A stretch of DNA of 56,488 bases from Enterococcus devriesei (GTDB lineage Bacteria; Bacillota; Bacilli; Lactobacillales; Enterococcaceae), in contig NZ_JXKM01000015.1 in NCBI RefSeq assembly GCF_001885905.1, forward strand, positions 1 to 56,488, in the 5' to 3' direction. Within the stretch, counting starts at the first letter, position 1, and each line of letters opens with the position of its first letter. Position numbers and translations under genes: made by a program. The notes beneath the pieces were generated by a model. That model saw only the letters and a program-made list of their open reading frames with translations. It was not told where the DNA came from and ran no database searches. This document shows positions 34,711 to 44,180 of the stretch, one piece after another.

Positions 34711-34739
34711 AAAAAACCTCCCTTGAAGGGAGGTTTTTC
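34711..34739. terminator. Terminator between PTS IIA and the SorC-type gene
   Basis: AAAAACCTCCC/GGGAGGTTTTT perfect hairpin (34712-34738) with T runs on both sides. It lies between the IIA stop and the regulator ribosome site, so it would lower regulator expression relative to the PTS genes. Confidence 0.85.
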
Positions 34740-34741
34740 TG

Positions 34742-35095
34742 TTAAACAAACTCTATTTCGTCCCCAACTTCAAATGGTGGAAATTCCCCAGGGCTTACAA
34801 TAATCGCTCCTGGTAAAATTTCGCCAACTTCATTACGGAAATAAATCGAGACGTGGCCTAATTCATCAAAATTAGGATTTGCTTGAGAACCAACTTCTTC
34901 TATATTATACACTTTATCGCCGACTTTTAGCTTGCCGCCGACTTTAATTGAATTAGCAGGCTGCTCTTGGACCTCATGAATCACTGAAATATCTCGTAAT
35001 TCTGGTGTCGCTTTTGGTCCAAAAAGAATAATCAATCGTTCTTCTTCAAAAGCTGGAACCATGGATCCGATTTCAATAATTTTTGTTTTTACCAT
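34742..35095 (-). CDS. srlB: PTS glucitol/sorbitol-family IIA
   Basis: 117 residues, the normal size of glucitol-family IIA. The likely active His is in DISVIHEVQEQP (near residue 41). It donates phosphate to the IIB part of the neighbouring SrlE-like protein, whose stop lies 25 bases upstream. Confidence 0.9.
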   Translation of the reverse strand: MVKTKIIEIGSMVPAFEEERLIILFGPKATPELRDISVIHEVQEQPANSIKVGGKLKVGDKVYNIEEVGSQANPNFDELGHVSIYFRNEVGEILPGAIIVSPGEFPPFEVGDEIEFV

Positions 35096-35120
35096 TCATT
35101 CTCTCTCCTCAATTAAGATA

Positions 35121-36047
35121 CTAATACATACCAAAGCTGGCAAAGTAAGCCAGAATAACCGCGGTGAAACCCGTAAGCATTCGACTGTATAAAATAGCTG
35201 GTACCCCGACCTGAACCGTCTCAGGTTTTGCTTCACCTAACGACAACCCTACCGGAATAAAATCACAACCTACATGAGCATTAATGGCAAACAACGCGGG
35301 CAGTGCATATTGCACTGGAATTGACCCATTTGCAATTTGAGTCCCAATCAAGACGCCGATTACTTGAGAGATAACTGCCCCTGGTCCAAGAATCGGAGAC
35401 AAAATCGGAATACTACAAATTAATGCTAACACAATCATACCTGGAAGGGAACCTGCTAGCGGTGATAATACTTTCGCAATTAGATCGCCGATTCCCCGTG
35501 AAAATCGAACCAAGAAACCGTCTTTTTTCGCGTTTTCTTTTGCATGTTCTTCTTTCGCCTTCGCATACTTATCTTCAAATTTTTCTTCTTGATGAGTGAC
35601 GATTTTCTCTGTTTCTGCCGCAGACTCGGCATCTGCCTTATGTGCATGCTGGACTCCCGCAATTTCCCGTTCACCTAATGATTCAGTAAGTTTAATATTT
35701 TCAGGTTTTACTCCAGAAACGAAGATATCCTCTGTAATATGCTTTGATAAAGGTCCTGAAGGAGATGATGGCAAAACATCCACCGTTGGAATTCGTTTCA
35801 TCGGATACACACCGATCCGAGCAGTTCCGCCGCAATCAATGATAGCACAAAGCATTTCATCTTCCGGAACTTGGTTTTTGAAACCATCCCAAGCCTCAGC
35901 GCCGGTGAGATCCGCAATTTTTTGTGCAACAGGATGGATTCCCCCACCTGTCACTGATACAACTTTATTTTTTTTATCTGATGGCGTAAGTTTTAATCCA
36001 ACACCCCAACCGCTGCTTCCTGGTTCTACAAAAACTGATTTATACAT
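35121..36047 (-). CDS. srlE: PTS glucitol/sorbitol-family IIB(C) component
   Basis: 308 residues. The N-terminal IIB domain (1-130) begins [19 protein letters not shown] and holds a likely phosphorylated Cys in [12 protein letters not shown] (near 72). The C-terminal part (about 195-308) is the IIC1 membrane domain with [30 protein letters not shown] and [21 protein letters not shown] charged linker joins them. An AGGAGG ribosome site precedes the ATG. An insertion sequence ends 23 bases upstream and separates it from its IIC2 partner. Confidence 0.92.
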   Translation of the reverse strand: MYKSVFVEPGSSGWGVGLKLTPSDKKNKVVSVTGGGIHPVAQKIADLTGAEAWDGFKNQVPEDEMLCAIIDCGGTARIGVYPMKRIPTVDVLPSSPSGPLSKHITEDIFVSGVKPENIKLTESLGEREIAGVQHAHKADAESAAETEKIVTHQEEKFEDKYAKAKEEHAKENAKKDGFLVRFSRGIGDLIAKVLSPLAGSLPGMIVLALICSIPILSPILGPGAVISQVIGVLIGTQIANGSIPVQYALPALFAINAHVGCDFIPVGLSLGEAKPETVQVGVPAILYSRMLTGFTAVILAYFASFGMY

Positions 36048-36070
36048 TTGTTTACCTCCTATTTAGAGTA

Positions 36071-37817
36071 CGTAATTCAAAATTTATTAACATAATTCGT
36101 TGGAAAAGGTCTTCCAAACCTTGATAATTCAATCTTTAGATACAAAAAGACACTTGTACCCCCCTCTGTTTGGTAGAATGAAGTTGACAGGCAACACCCC
36201 ACAAACAGTGAAAGGAAAGTACAAATGTCATCTTCATTATATTCAGATTTGATTAAAACTATCAATACCCAACAAAAAATTATTTTTTATCTTTTGCTTC
36301 AATTGAGCTCGATCTATGCGAACTCGAAAGCTCCAAAACTCACGGATATCGCGGATTTGGACTACCAAAAACTAACTGTTGATGAACTGCCAAAAGTAGT
36401 TGAAACAGAAAAACTTGACTATAAAAATCTTCTGGAAGAACATCTGATACAAACAGGCAAGCCGTTGAAACCGGTCAAACGGCACGCTTCCTCAAAGACG
36501 GTTGATACTACCGTGTGTTGTCCGCACTGTCAGGCACCGTCGGATTTTCTATATCTCAACAATGGTCAAGCGGATAACGACCAATATCGCTGTAAGGTCT
36601 GTAACACTTTGTTCAATCATAAGAATCGGTTTCTAAAAGAAATCACACTCAAATGTCCACATTGTAACGACTCCCTAGTCAAAATCAAACAGCGTAAAGG
36701 CTTTAGTATTCACAAATGCCGCAGTACGGACTGTCCGTACTATCAGAAACGGCTCAAAGGACTATCAAAAAAAGAATTGAAAGCTTTCCAAAAGAACAAA
36801 ACGCTGTTTAAAATGCATTATATCTACCGTGATTTCGAACTGTCTCTAGCAGAACTTGAAGATACGCCAGACTATAAATCACCCGTCCAACTGAAAAATG
36901 TCAACTGTTCGCCGCATGTTTTGGGCCTCATCTTGACCTATCATGTCAACTACGGAATGTCGGGTGAAAAGACCGCCGCCTTGTTGTACGACGTCCACCA
37001 ACTGAAGATTTCTGGACAAACGATTCGGAACTACGCCCGCTCTGTTGCGCACCTCGTGCGCCCAATGACCGATTATTATCCTTATGAACTATCTGATCAG
37101 TTCTGTGGGGATGAAACGTATATCCGTGTTCAAGGCAAGTGGCACTATATTTACTTCTTCTTTGATGCCGAAAAAAAGATTATTCTATCTCACCGGTACA
37201 ATCGTCATCGTGATACCCAGACCGCGATCAAGGCGATCCATGATGTCGTGCGTCGCTTTGAACAGGTTCCAGATAACCTAAAACTGATCGTCGATGGCAA
37301 CCCGATCTACAAATTGGCCGAAGCTTTCTACGCTCAGAATGGCATCGGTTTTGAAGTGATCCAAGTCATCGGCCTGACCAACAAAGATGCCGTGTCAAAA
37401 GAATATCGGCCATTGAAACAAATCATTGAGCGCTTGAATCGGACCTTCAAAGCAAACTACAAACCATTAGGCGGATTCAATTCCGAAGCCGGTCCGCTCG
37501 CTCATGTGACCTTGTTTACGACATTTTTCAACTTCTTGCGCCCTCACTCCAGCCTGGAAAAAGGACGAGTCCCGGTCATTTTGCCAGAACTTGAAGCCTG
37601 TGAGGATATGCCACAGAAGTGGATTAAACTGTTACAGCTATCTGAACAGTTCATCAAAGAGAAGCAGGCCATTTGATTCCTTTCGTATAACTGGGCGCCC
37701 TTGCTTATAACGCAAGTCATTTTGTAAGATTGTCAGGTGCCATTCGGCAATCAAAATCACTCACATCCTCAAAAATCCTTAAAGAAGTTTGTTTTTCATA
37801 GATTCTTTTGAGTTACC
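36071..37817 (+). mobile_element. Complete insertion sequence inside the glucitol-family PTS operon
   Basis: The 1747-bp element is flanked by the 8-bp direct repeat TTAGAGTA (36063-36070 and 37818-37825). Its ends form an imperfect inverted repeat: left CGTAATTCAAAA, right (reverse strand) GGTAACTCAAAA, 10 of 12 matching. One long transposase gene fills it. It sits between the IIC2 stop and the IIB ribosome site, in the opposite orientation to the operon. The exact duplication implies a recent insertion. On the minus strand near its left end, TTGGAA-17-TATGTT might act as a weak outward promoter. Confidence 0.85.
36225..37676 (+). CDS. DDE transposase with zinc-ribbon region
   Basis: 483 residues. 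Residues 95-165 carry two CxxC pairs (CCPHCQAP, CKVCNTLF) and a third set (LKCPHC, HKC...DCPYY), a zinc-ribbon region for DNA binding. The catalytic core resembles the IS6/IS240 type: Asp in CGDETYIRVQGKWHYIYFF, Asp in LIVDGNPIY, Glu in KQIIERLNRTFK, then FFNFLRPHSSLEKG. The frame is intact, so the element may be active. I cannot name the exact IS. Confidence 0.88.
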   Translation: MSSSLYSDLIKTINTQQKIIFYLLLQLSSIYANSKAPKLTDIADLDYQKLTVDELPKVVETEKLDYKNLLEEHLIQTGKPLKPVKRHASSKTVDTTVCCPHCQAPSDFLYLNNGQADNDQYRCKVCNTLFNHKNRFLKEITLKCPHCNDSLVKIKQRKGFSIHKCRSTDCPYYQKRLKGLSKKELKAFQKNKTLFKMHYIYRDFELSLAELEDTPDYKSPVQLKNVNCSPHVLGLILTYHVNYGMSGEKTAALLYDVHQLKISGQTIRNYARSVAHLVRPMTDYYPYELSDQFCGDETYIRVQGKWHYIYFFFDAEKKIILSHRYNRHRDTQTAIKAIHDVVRRFEQVPDNLKLIVDGNPIYKLAEAFYAQNGIGFEVIQVIGLTNKDAVSKEYRPLKQIIERLNRTFKANYKPLGGFNSEAGPLAHVTLFTTFFNFLRPHSSLEKGRVPVILPELEACEDMPQKWIKLLQLSEQFIKEKQAI

Positions 37818-37839
37818 TTAGAGTATTCTCATTTCATTT

Positions 37840-38373
37840 TTAAGCTTTCACTTGTTTTGCTTCCTTCGCAATTAAAAACTTCGTTAATCTTTCAGTCACA
37901 ATTCCTCTAAATAGAATGACGACTATTCCTACCAAAAAGTAACGAACAGCTAAACTTGATTGGCTGTAGCCTGCTTTCATCACACCATTTGCGATCCCTA
38001 AATAAACAAATAGTTCCCCAGCATTTGCATATGGGAATAATCCAGTAACCGGATGTAGAAACGAAACAACAGAATCATAGAAGGCTGGTTTTTCTTCTTC
38101 TTTGACAAATTTTCCAAATGTATAGGCCATCGGATTCGTTAACATCATGACCGATAACATCGGCATAATCGAATAGCGAAGAATCATATATTTTGAACAA
38201 TAGCGAATTGCCCGGTCGACCCGTTCTTCTCCAATAAATGCAATGACTGAATAAGTGAAAGTCAATAATACAATAAGCAACGGCACGATTCCGGTCATAA
38301 AACTCATAAATTGTTCTCCACCGGCTTCAAATAAACCAATAAAGTTTTTACCAAACCACTCAATATACTTCAT
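37840..38373 (-). CDS. srlA: PTS glucitol/sorbitol-family IIC2 component
   Basis: 177 residues with four or five membrane spans, beginning MKYIEWFGKNFIGLFEAGGEQF, the typical start of SrlA. With the IIC1 part of SrlE it forms the polyol channel. GutM precedes it by 12 bases. The insertion sequence starts 22 bases after its stop and separates it from srlE. Confidence 0.92.
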   Translation of the reverse strand: MKYIEWFGKNFIGLFEAGGEQFMSFMTGIVPLLIVLLTFTYSVIAFIGEERVDRAIRYCSKYMILRYSIMPMLSVMMLTNPMAYTFGKFVKEEEKPAFYDSVVSFLHPVTGLFPYANAGELFVYLGIANGVMKAGYSQSSLAVRYFLVGIVVILFRGIVTERLTKFLIAKEAKQVKA

Positions 38374-38385
38374 TTAAAAATCCTC

Positions 38386-38775
38386 CTAATCCGCGGTAAC
38401 CGCTTCCAGTTTTCTCGAGTAAACCTTTGCGAGAGTATCTTCTACTTGAGACATCCGATTTTTTTCACCTTTTTTAAGATGGAACGCTTCTAATACCAAA
38501 CCATGATATTCTTGCGCCTCCTTAAAACGAGCGAATACCGTAAATCCTTTACAGACATGGCAACTGATAATTCTTCCATCTGAATCCACGACTACTGCCA
38601 CAATTGTTTTTAGTATCTTTCCTTTTGAAACGTCTGTATAAAACTCGTACGATGAATTTCCCTGATATTTATTCGTAATACCGTTAACAAATTTTTGATA
38701 ATATTTCACTTGAATAATACTAGTTACACTTTGTGCAATCATCAAAAAGAAAAGAACAATCAGTAGGATCTGCAT
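38386..38775 (-). CDS. gutM: Glucitol operon activator GutM
   Basis: 129 residues. One N-terminal membrane helix (residues 2-20) followed by a cytoplasmic domain with the GutM pattern (GRIISCHVCKGFTVFARFKEA near residue 75). GutM activates the glucitol operon in enterobacteria. It is directly upstream of srlA. Confidence 0.85.
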   Translation of the reverse strand: MQILLIVLFFLMIAQSVTSIIQVKYYQKFVNGITNKYQGNSSYEFYTDVSKGKILKTIVAVVVDSDGRIISCHVCKGFTVFARFKEAQEYHGLVLEAFHLKKGEKNRMSQVEDTLAKVYSRKLEAVTAD

Positions 38776-38841
38776 TTATTACCCTCTTTTCTATCAAAGG
38801 TCCAGATAGAGCAGCGCTCTATCTGCGACCGCTTATACTTT

Positions 38842-40086
38842 TTATGCGAATGTTTCATCCTGTAATTTACGCAATTTGTATACAGTTGTTGATTCATCTA
38901 ATTCCACATCATCCATGGTTAAGAATGCGCCGTCTTTGATATCTTTCTTAGCCACCGCGCCAGCAATCAACCCAATTGGAATATTGGCATTTTTCACCAT
39001 GTCTTCATGCGTTTCTAGAACTCCGCGTACGCAGAAGCCGCCGATACCGTCAATTTTTTCGCCTGCTTTAATATCCTTCTTAGCTACACAGACTGTTTCT
39101 GATACAGGTGCTCCCATTGGAACAATCGCTGTATCTTGTTCTAAAACAGCTCGAGCAATCGTGATTGGTGTTTCTAATGAACATAAGTGGAATGGACGAT
39201 AAAGGATATGATGGTCACGATCGCCTTTCTTCATTAGGTAGTTCATTTCATGGGCAACACCTTCGTTTTGTCCCTTCACGATACAGAAGATTCCTGGTGC
39301 GATGCCATCAACGTATTCAACAACACCGAACTTACTTAGAATCCCGCCATTTTCTTTCAAGTCTAAGTTTTTAACAGTGCCATCTAAATCAGCTGAAATC
39401 CCGTGCATTCCCACTACATCTGGAACAAACCCCATGGCATTAGATAGTAAATTCATTTCACCCATCGTCTTCGTTCCATCTTGAAATGAAGCTAGAATTT
39501 TAGGACTCATCACTTGCGCTTTGGCTTTCTCAGCCGCGGTATCAGGATTTGCATGAACCATCAACTTATTATTTTTTCCTTTACCGGCAACCAAGACTTC
39601 CATCCCCATGCTCTTAGCAAATTCATACATTTGCATCGTTGCCGCAGGCTCGTCACCATCTGAACCTGTATAAATCAAATCAGTCGCATCGTACATTTTT
39701 TTCATTAGGGGGCCAATAGTAATGTCAATTTCAACGTTTAGTAAAACTAAATGTTTTTTGGCCATCAGTGATTCTAAAGAAATTTGAGCACCCGCTTCTG
39801 GAACACCTGTTGCATCAACAATGATTTCAACTTTATCAGAATGAATAATGTCTTTGAAGTTTTGGCTGATTAAAATATCTACCTTCTTGTCAGCGCTTGC
39901 ATTGTAGGCATCTGCGGCTCGATTTGCAGCATCTAAATTAATATCACTGATTCCTGCGACGATCATACCTGGGATTGTCGAAATTTGAGAAATCATACCA
40001 AATCCCATTTGTCCTGCACCAATTACTCCAACCTTGATTGGAGCACCATTTTTTTCTCTTTCTAACAGCTTGCCATATAACGTCAT
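38842..40086 (-). CDS. SAF-domain NAD(P)-dependent dehydrogenase
   Basis: 414 residues, homoserine-dehydrogenase-like with C-terminal SAF domain. The Rossmann motif is VGVIGAGQMGFGMI (near residue 18), NAD(P)-domain continuation IIVDATGVPEAGA, and the SAF region runs from about residue 330 (CVAKKDIKAGEKIDGIGG). It is the first gene of the polyol PTS operon, at the place of sorbitol-6-phosphate dehydrogenase (SrlD), so it presumably oxidises the imported phospho-polyol or a derivative. The substrate is not deducible. GGAGGG six bases before the ATG fixes the start. Confidence 0.82.
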   Translation of the reverse strand: MTLYGKLLEREKNGAPIKVGVIGAGQMGFGMISQISTIPGMIVAGISDINLDAANRAADAYNASADKKVDILISQNFKDIIHSDKVEIIVDATGVPEAGAQISLESLMAKKHLVLLNVEIDITIGPLMKKMYDATDLIYTGSDGDEPAATMQMYEFAKSMGMEVLVAGKGKNNKLMVHANPDTAAEKAKAQVMSPKILASFQDGTKTMGEMNLLSNAMGFVPDVVGMHGISADLDGTVKNLDLKENGGILSKFGVVEYVDGIAPGIFCIVKGQNEGVAHEMNYLMKKGDRDHHILYRPFHLCSLETPITIARAVLEQDTAIVPMGAPVSETVCVAKKDIKAGEKIDGIGGFCVRGVLETHEDMVKNANIPIGLIAGAVAKKDIKDGAFLTMDDVELDESTTVYKLRKLQDETFA

Positions 40087-40109
40087 TTTGAACCCTCCAT
40101 TTATTTTGT

Positions 40110-40134
40110 CATATGCTAATGTCTTTGGCATATG
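40110..40134. promoter_or_regulatory. Operator-like palindrome before the polyol operon
   Basis: CATATGC (40110-40116) and GCATATG (40128-40134), 11 bases apart, lie just downstream of the promoter. They are a candidate SorC-type regulator site. Confidence 0.5.
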
Positions 40135-40147
40135 TTTGATAATTCCT

Positions 40148-40183
40148 AGTATAGCATCTAAAAGTCTTTTGTCAACGCTTTCT
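40148..40183 (-). promoter_or_regulatory. Promoter with overlapping cre-like site
   Basis: On the minus strand TTGACA (40175-40170), 16 bases, TATACT (40153-40148). AGAAAGCGTTGACA (40183-40170) resembles a CcpA cre site and overlaps the -35, so catabolite repression of the polyol operon is likely. Confidence 0.65.
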
Positions 40184-40344
40184 TTTGACTTTTTTTCCAC
40201 TTTATGAAATATGCTCTTTTTTGATATAACTCAAACGCCAATATATTTTCACTTGATAGTCTTTATTAAATAACAATTGTCAAATGAAATTTTTTTATTC
40301 CAAATTCATAATTTATGAAATAAATTAATTTTAAAACTAGACAA

Positions 40345-40393
40345 AAAAAGAAAGCTCCTGAAAGCAAATTACTTCCAGGAACTTTCTTTTTTA
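40345..40393. terminator. Terminator after the 223-residue gene
   Basis: AAAGAAAGCTCCTG and CAGGAACTTTCTTTTTT pair across about 14 bases, with A and T runs on both sides. It separates the upstream gene from the polyol operon. Confidence 0.8.
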
Positions 40394-40413
40394 TCATTTT
40401 TAATTATTTAAAG

Positions 40414-41085
40414 TTACTTTATAAACGCCATCACGTTTTTGTAATCATTCACCGCATGCAGCATTTCTTCTCTTTTTTCGGTGGTGGTTCGATAGCAATT
40501 TATTTCGCCGAAGCCATCTAAGCCCATGATCAAACTATTCAATACTAGGTTACTTGAAATATTCTCCTTCGCCCCGTAGATTAGTGCGATATGGGGATTT
40601 TCTTGTTTAAATTCTTTTACAGCTTTTTTATGTTCAGTAGTTAAATTTGAAATAGTAAATTTCCCATTTCCATCCTTGATTTTCCACTTAATCAGATCAA
40701 TATCTTTTAGAACAGCCTTCGGGATCTCAAACGGTTTTTCCGTTCTGACCAATACTAAATAGCCTAGCTCTTTCACAATATCGAGAATATTTTCGATATT
40801 GAAAATTTCTTCAAGATCATCAAAAATAATGACTTCGGCACCGGCTTCTTTCAAACGCTCTAAATTGTTAGGCTTGGCATCGTTAAAATCAATCGCGATG
40901 CGTAAGCGTTTTACAACTTTACCGATCTTAGCGACATCCTCGCTAGCTGCTGTGAAGATCGCATCTAATTCCAATTGATTAATTTTATCATCGACTAAAA
41001 CAGCATTTTTGACAGCTTCTTCGTCTTTCCAAAGGACTTGAGAATTCACACAATAAAAAGGGGCACGCACTTTCTTTTTCTCCAT
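40414..41085 (-). CDS. Uncharacterised 223-residue protein
   Basis: I do not recognise this family. The sequence alternates beta strands and helices (AIFTAASEDVAKIGKVVKRLRIAIDF, AGAEVIIFDDL, LGYLVLVRTEKP, HIALIYGAKENISSNLVLNSLIMGLDGFGEINCY), which is compatible with a TIM-barrel or phosphate-binding fold. The last block resembles an aldolase-type ending. It has its own promoter and terminator, so it is probably monocistronic. Lying just upstream of the polyol operon, it may belong to the same pathway. Confidence 0.5.
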   Translation of the reverse strand: MEKKKVRAPFYCVNSQVLWKDEEAVKNAVLVDDKINQLELDAIFTAASEDVAKIGKVVKRLRIAIDFNDAKPNNLERLKEAGAEVIIFDDLEEIFNIENILDIVKELGYLVLVRTEKPFEIPKAVLKDIDLIKWKIKDGNGKFTISNLTTEHKKAVKEFKQENPHIALIYGAKENISSNLVLNSLIMGLDGFGEINCYRTTTEKREEMLHAVNDYKNVMAFIK

Positions 41086-41196
41086 ACTTTTCCATCCTCT
41101 CTTAAAAACTAGTGAACAAAATCACAAATAACTTTAAAAAAAATTCTACTAACTTTCTCTTACCATCACTCGCTCAACCGCTTAATTTAATTCAGT

Positions 41197-41225
41197 ATTA
41201 TTCCATATTCTATTTTTCAAGTCAA
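41197..41225 (-). promoter_or_regulatory. Promoter of the 223-residue gene
   Basis: On the minus strand TTGACT (41225-41220), 17 bases, AATAAT (41202-41197). Confidence 0.55.
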
Positions 41226-41529
41226 GCTATTTGTGATAAACAAAACAAACAATCGTTTTTTATTTGTTGGTTTACCAGCTCATCATGGATAAATTGAGAA
41301 CGTTTTTTTAATTCAATATTTTCAGCTTTAGATTTTTCTTAGGAGATACCATTTATAAATTAAAAACCTTATTAGAACGGTAAATAACTATTAATTTCAT
41401 TCTTTTGAAATGACTAATCGCTTAGTTTCAAGAACGCTTTTTGTCTCTCCCCACAGCACTTATTGTATAACTTGGACACTGTTGAAATGAATCATTTTAA
41501 AAGAAAAGTGGTTTTTTTGCAAAAAATAG
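41226..41529. other. Intergenic region between divergent promoters, no gene seen
   Basis: About 300 AT-rich bases between the promoter of the 223-residue gene and that of phosphoketolase. No supported gene, repeat or transposase fragment was found. Confidence 0.5.
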
Positions 41530-41558
41530 TTTACAAATTCACAAGTTAAAGGTATATT
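41530..41558 (+). promoter_or_regulatory. Phosphoketolase promoter
   Basis: TTTACA (41530-41535), 17 bases, TATATT (41553-41558), about 45 bases before the start codon. Confidence 0.65.
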
Positions 41559-41603
41559 GTACTAGAAATATAAAAGTAAAATTTACTACAAAGGAGTTTG
41601 TTT

Positions 41604-43985
41604 ATGACAACCGAATTCGATTCTAAAAATTACTTAGACAAAGTAGATGCTTGGTGGAGAGCCGCAAATTATATCTCAGTCGCTCAAATGTATTTGAAGG
41701 ACAATCCTTTATTAAGACGCCCGCTTCAAAAAGAGCATCTTAAAATGCATCCGATCGGACACTGGGGTACGATTTCAGGACAGAACTTCCTATACGCTCA
41801 TCTAAATCGTGCAATTAACAAATACGATTTGAATATGTTCTATATCGAAGGTCCTGGTCATGGTGGTCAAGTAATGGTTTCTAACTCATACATTGACGGT
41901 AGTTACACTGAAATCTACCCTGAGATTGGCGAAAACGAAGCTGGTTTAAAACAGTTGTGCAAAATGTTTTCATTCCCAGGCGGAATTGCCTCTCACGCGG
42001 CTCCAGAAACACCTGGGTCAATTCATGAAGGCGGCGAGCTTGGTTATGCTTTGTCCCATGCTACAGGTGCGATTCTTGATAATCCAGAAGTGATCGCGGC
42101 CACCGTGGTTGGAGACGGTGAGGCTGAGACTGGCCCATTAGCAGCTGGCTGGTTTTCGAATGTTTTCATCAATCCGGTTAACGACGGTGCGGTACTCCCT
42201 ATTCTGTATCTGAATGGCGGTAAAATTTCTAACCCAACGATTTTGGCTCGCAAAAGTAACGAAGAATTGGCTAGTTACTTTGAAGGATTAGGTTGGAATC
42301 CTTATTTTGTTGAAGGAACGGATCCGCAAGAAGTCCATGAAATGATGGCAAAAACCTTGGATGCGGTGATCGAGGAAATTAAAGCGATTCAAGCAGAAGC
42401 TCGAAAAGACCATGCTGCTGACGCAACGATGCCAAATTGGCCAGTCATTTTATTCCGTACACCAAAAGGTTGGACCGGACCAGAAACGTGGGATGGAGAG
42501 CAAATCTCTGGAACCTTCCGGGCACACCAAGTTCCAATCCCAGTGGATTCAGAGCATATGGAACACGTTGACAAACTAACGAACTGGTTAAAATCTTATC
42601 GTCCAGAAGAATTGTTTGATGAAAATGGAAAAATCGTTGACGAACTAAAAGCGATCTCACCAAAAGGCGACCAGCGTATGGCCAAAAATCCTATCACAAA
42701 TGGCGGGATTGATCCAAAACCAATCAAGATGCCTGACTGGAAACAGCATGCGATCGATACGTCTACTCCAGGAGCAGTCACTGCACAAGATATGATTGTT
42801 TTCGGTCAGCAAGCTCGTGATATGATTTCCGAAAATCCAACAAATTTCCGTATTTTTGGGCCAGATGAAACAAAATCGAATCGCTTGAACAAGGTCTTTG
42901 AAGTGACGGATCGTCAATGGTTAGAAGCGAAAGACAGTACCGACGAGTGGCAATCTTCTGTTGGCCGTGTCATTGATGGGCAACTATCTGAACATCAAGC
43001 GGAAGGCTTTTTAGAAGGCTACGTGCTAACTGGTCGTCATGGCTTCTTCGCTAGTTACGAATCATTTTTACGAGTTGTAGACTCCATGTTGACCCAACAT
43101 TTCAAATGGATGCGCAAGGCCAGTGCACACTCATGGCGCAAAAAATATCCAGCTTTGAATGTCATTGCGACTTCTACTGTTTTCCAACAAGATCATAACG
43201 GCTATACGCACCAAGATCCTGGTATCTTGACCCATTTGGCTGAGAAGAAACCTGAATTCATTCGAGAATATTTGCCAGCTGATGCCAATAGTTTGATGGC
43301 GGTTATGGATAAAGCGATGCAAGACGAACAAGTGATTAACTTGATCGTTTCCAGCAAGCACCCGCGCCCGCAGTTCTATTCAGCAGCCGAAGCAGAAGAT
43401 TTAGTCGAAAATGGCTTAAAAGTGATTGATTGGGCAAGTACAGACAATGGTGAAGAACCGGATGTCGTAATTGCTGCGGCAGGAACCGAGCCTAACTTGG
43501 AAGCCTTAGCGGCGGTCTCCATTTTGAATAGAGATTTCCCAGAATTAAAAATCCGCTTCGTCAACGTGGTTGATATTTTGAAATTACGCCACCAAGAGAT
43601 TGATCCAAGAGGCTTATCAGATGAAGAATTCGATGCGATCTTCACGGCGGATAAACCAATCGTCTTTGCTTTCCATGGATATGAAGGCATGGTTCGCGAT
43701 ATCTTCTTTGAACGTCATAACCATAATATCCATATCCATGGCTACCGTGAAAACGGCGATATCACTACCCCATTTGATATGCGTGTATTTAGTGAGATGG
43801 ACCGTTTCCACTTAGCTCAAGACGCAGCAAACGCTGTCTATGATTTGAAAGCAAAAGAATTTTCAGCTAAAATGGATGAAACCCTTCAATTCCACCACGA
43901 CTTTATTCGTTCTGAAGGAACAGATATTCCAGAGGTTGAAAACTGGAAATGGGGAACCCTTAAAAATCTACAACATCAAAGATAG
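41604..43985 (+). CDS. xfp: Phosphoketolase (xylulose-5-P/fructose-6-P)
   Basis: 793 residues, the normal length. Thiamine-diphosphate enzyme that splits xylulose 5-phosphate (and often fructose 6-phosphate) into acetyl phosphate and a glycolytic product. Blocks seen: [20 protein letters not shown] (near 50), YIEGPGHGG (near 82), [70 protein letters not shown]. The ATG has AAGGAG seven bases upstream; a TTG two codons earlier overlaps that site. A central enzyme of pentose and heterolactic metabolism, here alone. Confidence 0.96.
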   Translation: MTTEFDSKNYLDKVDAWWRAANYISVAQMYLKDNPLLRRPLQKEHLKMHPIGHWGTISGQNFLYAHLNRAINKYDLNMFYIEGPGHGGQVMVSNSYIDGSYTEIYPEIGENEAGLKQLCKMFSFPGGIASHAAPETPGSIHEGGELGYALSHATGAILDNPEVIAATVVGDGEAETGPLAAGWFSNVFINPVNDGAVLPILYLNGGKISNPTILARKSNEELASYFEGLGWNPYFVEGTDPQEVHEMMAKTLDAVIEEIKAIQAEARKDHAADATMPNWPVILFRTPKGWTGPETWDGEQISGTFRAHQVPIPVDSEHMEHVDKLTNWLKSYRPEELFDENGKIVDELKAISPKGDQRMAKNPITNGGIDPKPIKMPDWKQHAIDTSTPGAVTAQDMIVFGQQARDMISENPTNFRIFGPDETKSNRLNKVFEVTDRQWLEAKDSTDEWQSSVGRVIDGQLSEHQAEGFLEGYVLTGRHGFFASYESFLRVVDSMLTQHFKWMRKASAHSWRKKYPALNVIATSTVFQQDHNGYTHQDPGILTHLAEKKPEFIREYLPADANSLMAVMDKAMQDEQVINLIVSSKHPRPQFYSAAEAEDLVENGLKVIDWASTDNGEEPDVVIAAAGTEPNLEALAAVSILNRDFPELKIRFVNVVDILKLRHQEIDPRGLSDEEFDAIFTADKPIVFAFHGYEGMVRDIFFERHNHNIHIHGYRENGDITTPFDMRVFSEMDRFHLAQDAANAVYDLKAKEFSAKMDETLQFHHDFIRSEGTDIPEVENWKWGTLKNLQHQR

Positions 43986-44000
43986 TCCACACGTAATAAG

Positions 44001-44117
44001 GGCTTTCGCGAACTCGCTTTTGCTTATTGCTGATAAAGCTAATTTGTGAAGCTAGACATGGATAAAATTGCTGTAGAGCGATTTATTCATGTGAAAAATT
44101 TATACTTTCTTTATAAA
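44001..44117 (+). repeat. Dispersed repeat, copy A (with internal deletion)
   Basis: Shares GGCTTTCGCGAACTCGCT and a 95-base segment (TGCTTATTGCTGATAA... to CTTTATAA) with copy B at 52495-52672, at about 80% identity. It lacks about 63 bases present in copy B. No transposase is encoded. Confidence 0.7.
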
Positions 44118-44154
44118 CCAAAAAGCCTTGATTTTGAGATCGAGGCTTTTTGGT
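44117..44154 (+). terminator. Terminator between phosphoketolase and ndk
   Basis: ACCAAAAAGCCT and AGGCTTTTTGGT pair across about 14 bases, followed by a T-rich stretch. Lies just after repeat copy A. Confidence 0.75.
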
Positions 44155-44180
44155 TAAAATTTTACGAAGAGGTGAGAAAA

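Noticed and set aside
36071-37817. Assigning the element to the IS6 family proper
   Set aside because: The 8-bp duplication and core resemble IS6, but the zinc-ribbon region, the 483-residue length and the terminal repeats differ from IS6/IS26.
44046-44180. N-terminal extension of ndk
   Set aside because: The extension crosses a terminator hairpin and repeat copy A; the true start is the TTG after GAGGTGAG.
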